Both the position numbers and the translations under genes were made by a program. This document shows positions 11,263-22,501 of a DNA stretch of 64,000 nucleotides, piece by piece (position 1 is the stretch's first letter; every line of letters begins with the position of its first letter). Location: NCBI GenBank assembly GCA_020064725.1, contig JAGTWJ010000001.1, positions 4,030,001-4,094,000 of the forward strand, in the 5' to 3' direction. Below the pieces are notes generated by a model. That model was not told the DNA's origin, made no database searches, and was given only the letters and a program-made list of their open reading frames with translations. The stretch is from Drechslerella dactyloides. Lineage: Eukaryota; Ascomycota; Orbiliomycetes; Orbiliales; Orbiliaceae.

Positions 11263-14200
11263 TTAACCCTCGGAACCTCTACCACTGGACCATGTATCAC
11301 CGCCATATCCAGCATCGTTTCGCCATCTCTCTCCGTATCTCTCTCGTGCTGTCGGCCGGGCGATGATCTCAAGCGTCCACTACTGCTAAGCTGTCGCTTC
11401 GCTTACTCGCCATCACGTACTACTTACTCAGCCCGAGCAAACCGGCAGTCCAGTCTCGTTGGCTCTGCAGGGGAAAAACACATCGATAGGCTCCGGTTCT
11501 CCCGCATCTTTTCCTACACGTCCTCATTCGATCCGTCGAAGGTAAGCAATGTACTGGTTACCTGTCTTTTTGCTGGCGTTCTAATTAGCATTTTCGTGCA
11601 AACTTTGGTTTGATTCGTGGTGGATTGCTGTTTTGAGTTACCGCAGGCGTGCTTCCCCCGCCCAATTCCTGGTCTCGGAATAAACTTACTGCCCTTTCTT
11701 TTTCCGTTTTTGACTTATCTTATACTCCCTCTTTCCCTCTCTTATACCAGCCGACGTACACAGCTCAGCTATCCCTGGCTCAATTTTATTTTAAAATCGC
11801 CCGGGCCCCAGGCACAGTGTTTGCGGTTTGCATGCATTGCATCGGACCTCTCAATATCTCATGATCTGTTTCTGTTTCTGTTACTCGCTTGAGGAATTTT
11901 CTTTCGGTCTTTGGAATTCGATCTGAACAGCGAGGAGAGGGGAAAGGGAGTCCAATCTGAGGTAACATTTGATTGATCTTTCTGGGGTTTATAACTAGGC
12001 CGGTCCATCCACTACGATCGAGGAGATTTCCAAAGTCCCCGTTGCAGGGTTCGATTATTACTTGAACTCTCATCACGACAGCTTATTTGCTTGCGTCGAG
12101 TTCGACTTCAATTGCGGGCTTTTTTCTTTTCATATCCAATTCCACGTTGACTTCGTTGTCCCTGTTTGAGCGTTTGCTTCCTGGTCCCCAATCCCAACGG
12201 CACTGCGCGACACGGTAACGGTTTTCTCTGACCCCTCGCACACGATCCTTTGGTAAGTCCTTGCTCATTCATTAGCATGCATATCGGTCCATGTATCCGC
12301 CTTTGCCCCTTTGACTTTTTGCTTTCTCTTGAATGTGATATATTCCGGGCCTGTCTCGATGTAACATGTGCGTCGGATGGTGGGAGGAGCAGCCCCTCCT
12401 CGCGGCCGCACGTTATTCTGCCCGGCTGTCTTTCATTTATAGACTCTCATATACACTTTATTTTATTTAATCTATTGCCCCGGACCTGCTATTTTCGTAG
12501 CTATAACATACGAAATACATCTCCACCGCCCTCTTACCTCCAATTTTCCTTCATATATTCCACGATTAAACGACATTTGCCCTCCGTCGCTTCCCCTTCG
12601 CGTTCTGCCTTTCTCCGCTTCCTCTCTGCTCCACGATCCGGATGGCCAGGTCTGTGCGGGCCCCGGCGGTCGCTCAGTCTTGACTGGAAGCAGCCTAATG
12701 CGCAGACATAAGTTCGTCCGTTTTCCTGCTATCGCCATCTCGTATCCCAACCTGCCCTTGCCCATTCGCTCCAGCGTTTACCTGTTCCATTCTCTTGGAC
12801 TTTCCACATATGTGTGGGGCCTTATCCCAACTGAAGCAAGGCTACCATCTGCGCTTGTCCGCTTGCCTGCCTTGGATTCCGGCTTTCTTCACAAGCTCAT
12901 GGACCGAGATCTTTCTTGATTTGAGATTGCGCTATTGATAACCTTTTGACTAACCCGTCGGCTTCGTCCAGGCTTCCAGCGATCGTTCGTTGTCTGCCTG
13001 TCTGTCCGGAACCATTTCGCGACATACACCGCTTCCTGCGCTTCAAGCTGCTCCAGTAAGTAAACCATGCAGTTTTGCTTCGTTCTGGTCTGTTCCGTTC
13101 CGTTCTGTTCTGTTCTGCCGGTTCCATTTCGGTTCTCCACAAAGGGCTCCTCCAATCATTGTTCAGTCGCCCAACCCGTTTTCCATTTCTTGCTTCCCTT
13201 TCATCCCGTTATTGTCCCGACCAGGCCATGGCGGCAGCATGAACTCCCTTCCCGGTTTTTCCGTTGCCTTTCGACTGGAAGGAAGCAAACCAACCGGCTC
13301 AAAGATTTGCAATTGCGCACGCTGCAGCTGTCGAACAGAGCCTCCTTCGAGCAAGGACAACGAGAGAGAGAGATCTCTCTCTCTCCATCCGCCAGCCACT
13401 TGGCGAAACGCTCGTGCACGAGAGGTTACCAAGGTTGATGGCGATGGCTTTTCCTTGATTATTTTAGCCAAATGACCTTCCCCTCTTCGACCTCTCCGCA
13501 CTCTCCGCAGCGCCAGAACCGCTGAGCGAGATGCCGGGTGGTGAAAGCCTCGGGCCTGTTGTCGTGTCCTGTGCCTCCGCTCTGCCGGCTCCCCTTCGGT
13601 TCTGGCTTGGTTCTCAGGCAAAACAGAAGGGATAAACGGGCTGCACCTTGCCGGCCCAGCATGCCCCATGCGCGCGTCCCCTCGCACTGAGGATATGATG
13701 CTCTCGATGCATCGGATCAACTGGATACGCTTGCATCACGTCGCATGCACGGGCAGCAATTCCCAGCGGCCTGATATCTTCCGAGGCTGGAGTCATTCTA
13801 TTCTGCCTTCGTTCCCCTTCCTCTCTTCTCATCCGGCCTGGTCTGAAAAGTGAGCGGTAAGCGCATGGCTTCTTCTCTGCTCCGATTCGATCCAGAAACC
13901 GTATCGCCAGCAGAGCGGTGCAGTGCAGCAGATTGTGATATCGAACGCCGGGCCGCGTTCTCTCGCCGGCCCGCCGTTCGTTCGACCTGGCTCCTGTGCC
14001 CCTTGCCCCTGCTGTTTCTGTTCTGCCATCTTATTTTTCCGAGCACACTTCAATCGTGTTTCTGCACAGCATCTGCCTGTTTCGCAGTGCGGCGGCAAGC
14101 AAACAAGCAAGCAAAGCGAGCAAATACGCATCTTCGTTCAGCTTGACTTCGAAAAGCCAAGTCCAAGTCCTCCCTTGGACTGGACTGGACTTGATGTGCT

Positions 14201-15111
14201 CCGCTTACGGCAGACCGGCTGCCTCTTCTTTTCGCTCGTTTGCCCCATCGATCGCTCTCCCTGGCTGGCTGGCTTGATTGCGCCTTCCGATTTCCCCGTT
14301 GACTGGTTTCAAAGAGCGTCTGCATCCAACCCGACTTCGCCTGCCTGTCACTCGCCCACTTGCTACATGTATCAGAGAGATCCTGTCTTCATAAGATTCA
14401 TGTAACCTCCCTGCATGAATTTTTCATCCGACCTGTCTGCTATTCCTGTTGCTCGCCCTCCGGCCATGAGCATCTCGCATCAACGTCCCAAGCCCGACCT
14501 TCCGGAACCGTCACGCCAAATATTAATACGACCCTATCGCAGTGCTTGCCCGCTTACTTGCTTGTTCCTATAGGCTCTGGTCAAACACGGCTTCGCTACC
14601 AGCCAGCGCTTTCGTTTCTTTTTCCACGCCCTCGGCTCTGTCGCATCCACTCGTCCCAGCGGAACATTCTACGTTCGTTCCACCACCGCCGCCCACCACT
14701 ACCACCACATCATCCTCTGGAAGGCACATCGACCCAGCGGGACCTCTCCAGACGTTCGGATGATAACCGGATTCACTCTCTCCCCGTCGAAGAAGACCCC
14801 TCGCTGCTCGTACTAGGACCTACCGAACCTGCACGTTGCCGACCGATCACCGGAAACCGCTCTCCTCGCCCCGTTTTGATTTGCTCCTCTCGGCCGCCAC
14901 TGAAACGACAGCGCCAGTAGCGACGTTTCCTGGTAGTTGCCATCCGTAATATACCTGGGATCAACCGATTTGAAGCGCTCTCGACAGTTCCTTCGTTTCT
15001 CTTCCGGCAAGAGATCTATCCTCGATCAGCTCTCCTTTCTTCACTCGAAAAACCGGGATCAACACCCCCCTGCGCATGAAATCTTGAGAAAATAGACGCT
15101 GGACTGTCAAG
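11263..15111 (+). promoter_or_regulatory. Putative long CT-rich 5' leader with introns and upstream ATGs
   Basis: About 3.8 kb upstream of the HSF-type start codon are rich in C and T on the plus strand and lack conserved coding sequence. Splice-like signals occur, for example GTAAGC at 11542 with an ACCGCAG acceptor ending at 11646, GTAAGT at 12253, and GTAAGT near 13054. Many short upstream ATG frames are present. A 24 bp perfect GA/TC palindrome lies at 13362-13385. Long leaders with upstream frames are known for fungal developmental regulators. That this whole region is one leader is my inference. Confidence 0.4.
13362..13385. repeat. Perfect 24 bp palindrome: six GA units followed by six TC units
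   Basis: The left arm at 13362-13373 is (GA)6 and the right arm at 13374-13385 is (TC)6, with no spacer. In RNA the arms could pair with each other. In DNA it is a GAGA-type purine/pyrimidine tract that switches strand at its centre. Confidence 0.85.
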
Positions 15112-17078
15112 ATGATGATGATGGAGAGAAGCACTAGTGCCAGGTCACCTTTCAGCGGCCCTCTTGAACGAAGCCATTCGATTTCGCAACCTCACTCCCA
15201 CATTCCCGAAACTAAGGCCGAGGCCATGGACGTCGCTTCCACCAGCAGCCCCGAAGCGGAGGGCCAGGACAACGCCCCGGGATCCTCAGATACAACCAAG
15301 ACGATAGGCAGCTCCCTGGGAATAGGATCGGCTTCGAATGGACCAAAGGTTCAGACTGCTTTCATCCATAAGCTTTACAGGTATGCGCCATCCCTGTCTA
15401 CCGCACCAGTCGGGACCAACTCGAAGTCCTAACATTTCTTATCTGCAGTATGTTGGAGGATGCCAATATTCAGCATCTTATCTCATGGGCCTCCTCAGGG
15501 GAAAGCTTTGTGATGTCCCCAACCGGCGAGTTCTCAAAAGTTCTCAGGTACGCCCAACTTGGCAACGCTGACCGCTCCGCCGTTGTTTCGCTTACTAACA
15601 GCACTGCGATAGCCAATACTTCAAGCACACGAACGTCTCGTCTTTTGTTCGTCAGTTGAACATGTATGGCTTCCATAAAGGTATGTCTAAAGTCCGTTTT
15701 TTACCATAGCGACGCATAAGCTAACCCACGGATAGTCAACGATGTGTTCCATTCAACCGCTCCGGACGCAGCGCTCTGGGAATTCAAACATGGCAACGGC
15801 AGTTTCAAACGCGGTGATTTGGAAAGCTTGAAAGTGATCAGACGTCGACCTTCTCGACCAGCTATCCCTAAGGAATCACCATACTCTGGCAACCGAAGCA
15901 CGGCACCCAGCGCCCCGGGCACACCGAGCGAACATGTTGTGGACACCATCGAAAGCCGGTTGACGGGTTTGGAGCAATATTTCTGGGATGTGAACAGCCG
16001 CGTCCATCGGTTGGAAGATGCGAATAATGCTTTGGGCAACCACTGCCAGAATCTTCTGGAAGGCTTGACTCGGTGTCATCAGTGGACGATCGACCTATCT
16101 CAGTACATCGCTCGAGTTATCCCACCATCGGACGCGCCGCTACTGAGGGAGAGTAAGTTACTTTACGAAACCGCAACAAGTTTCAGGTTGAACGTTACTA
16201 ACAACTCCATAGTCGAACTGAGGCAGAAGGAAATCGAGCGACATGCGAGTTCACTTGAGGAAAGCATCGAGGCATTCCAACGAGATCGGCTACCTGTCTT
16301 CTCCTTCACGCAGATGGACAACAATATGCCAATGTCGCCTCGCCAGAACAGCATTGTCGATGAAGATGGCCGCCGCCCTCCGCCTGCACTTCGAGGTCTT
16401 GGTAACGGCTACTTCAGACCCCCGTTCGCATCCAGCAACAACGGGCCACTGACCCCCCGGAGATTCGGTTCGATGAGCGGACCGGGCGGAAACACCCCCA
16501 CGTCTTCGCTTCACCCATCGTCTATCGATCGTCTGGGTCCGAGGGCATCTTCTGTGTCGGTCCACCCAAGTCATCTCTCCCGACGCCATACCTCTGCGGA
16601 TATCCGACTCCAAGGATGGACCCCCCCCGGAAGCTCGCCTTTCTCTCACCAATCTTCTGGCGTCCAGTGGGGTAACAACACCTCGAGCAGATCTTGCCAG
16701 CCTCAGAATGCGCACGACGAAGCACCTCCGAGCTTCTCTAACTATGAAATCCGACAGCATCCCTCGACATCCCGCCCTCCATTTTCGTCGGTCCGCAAAT
16801 CGCCACCCCCTTTCGAGCCTTCCCTATCATCGATTGGCCCGGACAGCACTTGGAGTTTCGCCAGCGCAACAAAAACAACCAGCCCATCCAAGTTTGATGC
16901 TCCTGCCCCACCGATGGGAGGGTCTCGACGGGGCAGCATCGTCGCTAGTGGTGTGCACGCTCTTCTCAACCCGTCGTCTGCTCAGGAAACCCCAACTCGT
17001 CCCGAGAACTCGAGCGACAAGGGATCTGACTCCGAATCAGTGAATGGAGAGAGCCGCAAGAGGAAGAGAATCGATTAG
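15112..17078 (+). CDS. HSF-type DNA-binding transcription factor (Mga1/Sfl1-like)
   Basis: Five exons are modelled: 15112-15380, 15449-15547, 15613-15680, 15736-16152 and 16213-17078, giving 572 residues. The HSF domain spans about residues 80-190, with FIHKLYSMLEDANIQHLI, the recognition helix region NVSSFVRQLNMYGFHKV, and LWEFKHGNGSFKRGDLE followed by IRRR. That wing and tail pattern matches the Sfl1/Mga1 branch, which controls filamentation and flocculation in yeasts, more than heat-shock Hsf1. A coiled-coil segment follows, then a long Ser/Pro-rich low-complexity tail with a basic RKRKR stretch just before the stop. Four consecutive ATG codons start the frame. The last intron (16153-16212) is 60 nt with no stop, so retention would add 20 residues. 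The leader is exceptionally long. Target genes are unknown. Confidence 0.85.
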
Positions 17079-17760
17079 ACAGTTGTATAAATCACGTCTT
17101 TACGGGACAGAGCCGAGAACCTGATTGTACATGCAGTTTATTTTCGGATAGTTGCAATTTTTGGATTTTGATTTGACAGGCCCTCTGATCTTTGCGTCTG
17201 CTTTCTTATCTCTCGCTATTTAAGTCTGATGACTGTTGGGTCAAAGTCAGGGGATATATACGGCCACCTGGAATGTTCACCCATCTTTTACTCGTTATAT
17301 GCTTGTTTTTTATTTGGTCTTTAGCCAAGTTTAGTGTTTTTTATACTTGTCTGTTTCCTTTCGATCACCAAAGCCCCAATGAGTTTCCTTTCGGATGGGT
17401 GCATAATACTTTTTTTCTTATCTCACTTTATAGGGCAAGGTCGGCGTTTGATGTTGTCTTTTTCCTCGCTGTGGCTGCGTGATATCGATTATGTTTTTAC
17501 TTGACGGGTGGTTGACGACGACAATGATGTCTAGATTGAATAGCATCTATTTAGTATCCATGCTATACTTTTATTCTATCTTATTTTATATCTTCCATCT
17601 GCGGGCACAACCCGGCCTAGCTTAAATCTCAACATTTATGCTGCCATGTGATGGGTCTTGATGAAGAATCTGTATCTATCGGACCGCCTTGCCTTGGCGC
17701 GTAACGCTAATATCATGATGGTTTCAAAGACTTAAGTCACTAATTAATTAAGAATGGCTT
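17079..17760. other. Convergent 3' region
   Basis: About 680 bp, T-rich on the plus strand, between the HSF-type stop and the next minus-strand stop. No gene was seen. It presumably holds both 3' UTRs. Confidence 0.5.
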
Positions 17761-18708
17761 TTAAGCTTCCTTGTTTTTCTTGTGTTTCTTCTTCTTCTTC
17801 TTTTTGCCGTCTCGGTCTCTAGATGGACCTGGTAGGCTCGCAGATGATAGCTCCCTGGGATCCGGCGGCATTTCCGTACCAGACTCGCTTGATCCAGCTG
17901 GGTCGCCCTCTCCGAGAAGACTATCTGGGTCATCATCCTGTTTCTCTTCTGGTGCCGATCGCTCCGCCTTGATCTTTGCCTTCTTTTTCTTCTTTTTCAA
18001 CGGAGTCTGCGTTTTCACGGACAGCGAGACGAACCCGCCTCCGGACTTTGGCTCTTCGTCTTCCACGTGCTCACTCTTCATCTCCCTATCGTCATCAGCT
18101 CCACCCAGCACGCTATCGTTTCCCTCTTCCTCATCCTCCTCCTTGACCTTCCGCTTCTTAGCTCCCTTCTTCGACGAGGCTGTAGCACGGCTGATCTGCT
18201 CTTGCTCGTCCTCGCTCGAGCTGTCGTCGTCGCCAGCGCGGTATTGCAGCTGGGTGCGCTCTAGGTGTCTCTGCCGTGCATCTTTCCCCGCGTTCGGACC
18301 GAGCAGGCGGCGGCGAAGGAGGTCGTTTTCACGACTGAGGGCGTCTGCGGTGGCGTGTGAGGAGGGGATTGGATGGCCGACGCCAAGTCTGCAGGTTTCT
18401 CGAAAAATTAGGATGCGAATTTTCATTAAGGAAACTTATAGGGGATGGAGGATGGTGGGAGTAGTGCTGTGTCCAGCGACGTACGTCGGTGGCCGGGGCT
18501 TCCATAATTCTTCTTCCTGGGCGGCAATCTCTTCAGCAGACTTTGTCTGCGCCAGTTCTTCGGGGGTCGGAGGGGGCAGCCATGATGCTACCAGCTTGCG
18601 CTTGCGAGCTAGGATGGTCGCGATTCGATTCTGGATGACGAGCGGGTCCAGCGATGTATCTGAGGACGGGTTGGCGCTCGCGGCGTCGGCGCCAGCGGAA
18701 GATGTCAT
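17761..18708 (-). CDS. Lysine-rich nuclear-type protein, fungal DUF3245-like
   Basis: Two exons (18485-18708 and 17761-18388) encode 283 residues. The N-terminal part has a short conserved-looking block (IQNRIATILARKRKLVASWL) and then RPPTLGVGHPIP across the splice junction. That layout reminds me of the uncharacterised fungal DUF3245 family, but this is recalled, not searched. The remainder is charged low complexity: acidic Ser/Asp/Glu runs alternating with lysine runs, ending in a KKKKKKKHKKNKEA tail. A nucleolar or nuclear location is likely from composition. No catalytic motif is visible. The ATG at 18708 is the only reasonable start, because the frame further upstream opens with GTG. Confidence 0.65.
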
Positions 18709-19095
18709 GGTTGAAAGTGTGGGTGTTGTGTGAGGCACGATGCGCGTCGGGTTTCATGCATGCCGGAATGTCGGCCCATGTTGATGATGCGGCATCGGAT
18801 GCGGCAATTTTGGAAGGATAACGTAGACGATAAGCAAAATTGACGGCTGTCTGGTTTACAAGACAAAGCAAAATTCTACAGAGGCAGTATCCCATAGATA
18901 TTCGATCAATCGTTCGTTTACAGGGCACACGATCGATATGAGCTTTCAGCTACCGTCGTGTTCGCTTTGTTACGGAGGGCAAATGCGTACATTGCAAGTC
19001 CAAAGTAGCAAAATGGACCAGCGAATGCTTATGGGAACCGCACATGTTATTCTATGAACAGTCAACGTCGCAAACTTTAAAAAAACGTAGCCTAA
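18709..19095. promoter_or_regulatory. Upstream region of the lysine-rich gene
   Basis: 387 bp between a minus-strand start and the stop of the succinyl-CoA ligase gene. No coding sequence was seen. Confidence 0.4.
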
Positions 19096-20826
19096 TTAAA
19101 TCCCCAGCGTGAATTCAACTCCAACGTCGATGTCTCGGGCTGTGGCGTACGCAGAATAGTTAGCTTCTGGTTCGAAAATTCATCGTAATACTTGGATCCA
19201 CTCACCCATCTTGACAACTTTCGAGAACTGGACGGATTTCTCGGCCGCCGACTGCAAGTCTTCCAGCGAGAAGATCTTGAGACCCGATTCGTTGATCAGC
19301 TTCTGAGCTTCCTGCACGTTGGTACCTTGCAGTCTAGCGACTACAGGAACGCGGAGGTTCATGGTCTGCACAGTTCCGATGAGGCCGCGGGCGATATCGT
19401 CACACCGAACGATACCACCAAAGATATTTACAAAGATGGCTGTGACCTTTGGATCCTTGGTGATAAGCTCAAAGGCGCGCTGGATCGCCTTCGGTGTGGC
19501 GCCACCTCCGACGTCCAAAAAGTTAGCAGGACTGCCCCCGTTCAGTTTGATGATATCCATGGTAGCCATCGCCAATCCGGCGCCGTTGACGAGGCAGCCG
19601 ATGTCGCCATCCAACTTGATGAAGTTGAGACCATATTCAGCTGCCTGGACCTCATCCGGATCCTCTTGTGCAACGTCTCTCCACGAGAACACCTCCTTTT
19701 GTCGGAAATCCGCATTGTCATCGAAGCCGAACTTGGCGTCCATGCACAGCACTTTGTGGTCGTTAGTCTCCGCAAGCGGGTTGATCTCAATCTGTGTAGC
19801 ATCCTTCTCAACAAAGACCTTGTAGAGCTTCTGTATCGTGCTGGCGGCATCCTCGATGCACTGCGGCGAGAATCCGAGCTGCTTGGCAATCTTCTGCGCA
19901 ATTTCGTCGGTGACGCCCTCGTGGATGTCGATAGGGGTTGTAATGATGGCGTCCGGCGATTCCTTAGCGACGGTTTCGATGTCCATACCACCCTGGGAGG
20001 AAGCCACGATGACGGGGCCCTGCGTCGCGCGGTCCATCAGGATCGCCAAGTAAAACTCCCTTCTGGCGAACTTGCGCTCAACGATAAAGACAGATGTGCA
20101 CAGCTTGCCCGCCGGTCCGGTTTGCTTTGTGATAAGCTTGTGGCCGATCATTTCTCCGGCGAACAGTTTCGCTTCAGCAGGCCTGGATAGAATCGCGAAC
20201 GATAAGCAGCGTCCCCGTTTAGTCGAATAGATCGATCTCAGCAGTACGGTGGCATCTTACGAGTATACGACCCTCACACCACCCTTCAAGCCGGTGTCGA
20301 AAGTTCCCTTGCCTCTCCCGCCGGCCAGAACCTGGGCCTTGATAACCATATCATCCCCACCTATATCGAAACACCAGAAAACGCGTAAGTATCGGGTTCA
20401 GCGACTATGATTACCGGACTACTTATGCATACCAATGCTCCTTGCGACTTTCTCGGCCTCTTCCACAGTCGTCGCATTCTGGCCATTGGGGACACCGATG
20501 CCGTACTATATATGCCGCGTCCAAAGTGACCATGTCGTTATTATTCGAGAAGCTTTATGCAAGGATTAGGCGCGACCACGATCGCTCCTGATAGGGCGCG
20601 CCGGGAAACCAATCCATACCGATTTCAAGAGCCTGGCGGACAAATACTCGTGTATCGATAGCGGCCGAACCTGCTGGCGGATGAACTGGTTCCTCGTTGA
20701 TTCCTGCAAGCGTCACGTCAGCGTGGAACAGGCGGGGCAAGGGGGCCGATGCAGATGCGAGACACGTACCCGGAAGGCGGAATTGACGGCGGCCACTGCC
20801 GGCCGGCTTCGCAGGAGCTTGTACAT
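19096..20826 (-). CDS. Succinyl-CoA ligase (synthetase) beta subunit, mitochondrial
   Basis: This enzyme makes ATP or GTP from succinyl-CoA in the mitochondrial TCA cycle, together with an alpha subunit. Exons: 20770-20826, 20620-20703, 20433-20505, 20261-20360, 19206-20182 and 19096-19139, giving 444 residues, the usual size. The first 19 residues (MYKLLRSRPAVAAVNSAFR) look like a targeting presequence, followed by LSIHEY, the conserved start of the ATP-grasp domain. Later marks are AQVLAGGRGKGTFD, QIEINPLAET (metal and nucleotide site), FLDVGGGA and NIFGGIVRCDDIARG. The last 44 nt exon encodes ARDIDVGVEFTLGI. Intron 1 offers two in-frame acceptors 33 nt apart. I used the upstream one. The gene is divergent from hgh1, with 223 bp between starts. 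Confidence 0.95.
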
Positions 20827-21049
20827 GTTTATGGTTGAAGGAGTGGTGGGACGGCAGGTGTTCGTGAAGAGACGAAGGGCGGGAGATACGGTGAGGCTCG
20901 GAAGGGAGGCTGTTTCTCGCCAGCTTGGGTTATCCGCTCGACCGCAACACCAAAAAAACTCATCGGCATTGCATGCATTGCATCTCGACAGCTGCGATTC
21001 ACATCATCCTGCCGACTGAATTTGCAGGAAAGCACAGCGGACAGCAGAT

Positions 21050-22501
21050 ATGGCGCAGCCATCACCCATCGAGGAGGTAAGCCGCCGGTGCTCTCGATAG
21101 TTTCACTTGATACTCTTCACTAACATTTGTCTATTCAAACATATAGCTGGTTGGCTTCCTCGCCTCGCCTCGGCAAGAGATCAGAATGATCGGTACCAAA
21201 CTACACCACGGTCCCGGATTCATGAAGCATATTTCATGGACAGACGACGACGGTTACTGACCAGGCTCGCCGAAAGTAAGCTTGCGGAAACCTCGTTGGA
21301 TATTCAACCGGGCCTCAGAACTCCATTTTCAAGCCTTCCGGCCTCAAGCCGATTCGGGATCTCAAGATCCTGGTCCGAGATCATCCCGTAAGCAACCGTC
21401 TGCACCAAATGATCGGTATCAAGACAATGAGCTAATCCAATCGTAACCCTCATATTAGGTTATATCAGCGAATGCCGTCACCATCCTTCTGAACGTTTCC
21501 GATGACAAGGCTGTCCTAGATATGTTGGCGACCGATGATAGCTTTCTCGAGCTTCTCTTATCGCTCATCACAGACCCATCATACCCTGGTGCGGACGGCA
21601 TTGCTATGCTGCTATCGAACATGGCCAAACACGACTCAATTCCCGAGAAGCTCTTGCATCTAAAACGACAAAAGCCGAAGGAGGAATGGAACGTGAGCAG
21701 CAGCGAAAATGCCATGGACCAACTGATGGATCTGTTCGTGAAAGGCTCGGAACAGACATTGAACAAACAGGCCGACTTTGACTATCTTGCCTATTTATTT
21801 GCGGATATCGCCAGAGTATGACGGTCGAACCCAACATTCATGATTAGAAACCGGACCTATTCTGATGCCGAGACTTCATTCCACGAATAGCACGCCGATG
21901 GAAGAAAACATTTTGTCGAACCGCAGAAATACGACGATGTGGTACCGCTCACCAAGCTAATAGTGTTCACCGAGCACAAGTCTCTAATACGGCGGAAAGG
22001 AGTTGCGTCGACTATCAAGTAGGGCTCATCGCTACCCTTGCATGTTGTCGTATGAGGCTGACTTCTTGTAGGAATGCTTTATTCGATGTCCAATCACATC
22101 CCACGCTGATGTCCGAATCAGCCGTCAATATTCTACCATATCTCCTCCTGCCGCTCATGGGCTCAGAGGAGTACCCGGACGAAGAGTCACTTGACATGCC
22201 AGCAGAGGTACAGCTGCTGCCACCAGACAAAGAGAGAGAACCAGAAAGCAGCATTGTATCAACACACCTGGAGAGCATAATGCTACTGACGACGACGCGG
22301 GAGGTGAGAGACACGCTGAGGGAAAAGCAGGTATATCCTATCATACGAGAGGTGCATCTAGCGGTAGAAGACGAAACCGTCAGGGATGTCTGTGAAAGAC
22401 TCGTGGACGTGCTGAAGCGGGGGGAAGCGGATGATTCGACGCAGGGAACGGCCCGAGTGGAGGGGGCCGACGCAGACGACCAAATAGTGGATCTGGCGTG
22501 A
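21050..22501 (+). CDS. hgh1: Hgh1 homolog (eEF2-folding cofactor, armadillo-like)
   Basis: Six exons (21050-21076, 21147-21192, 21281-21387, 21459-21815, 21891-22018, 22072-22501) encode 364 residues. The family marks are LVGFLASPRQEIRMI at the start, NLVGYS, a PIRDLKILVRDHP block, LLSNMAKHD, and near the C-terminus LPYLLLPLMGSEEYPDEE and TTREVRDTLREKQVYPIIRE. Yeast Hgh1 helps the TRiC chaperonin fold elongation factor 2. Human FAM203 is the same family. The acceptor of intron 2 is unusual (GTAAG before 21281), but it is the one that restores the IACGNLVGYS reading frame. The C-terminus is acidic. Confidence 0.9.

Noticed and set aside
7269..15111. Possible tRNA genes or transposon remnants
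   Set aside because: Stretches resembling a T-loop (for example GGGTTCGATTATTA near 12048) lack a matching A box and acceptor stem. No terminal inverted repeats or polymerase motifs were seen.
17771..18733. 320-codon frame antisense to the lysine-rich protein
   Set aside because: The Phe and Ser runs are the complement of Lys and Glu codons. The two-exon gene on the minus strand is better supported.
19192..20190. 332-codon open frame on the plus strand opposite succinyl-CoA ligase
   Set aside because: It mirrors the codons of a clearly conserved gene on the other strand and shows no family motif.
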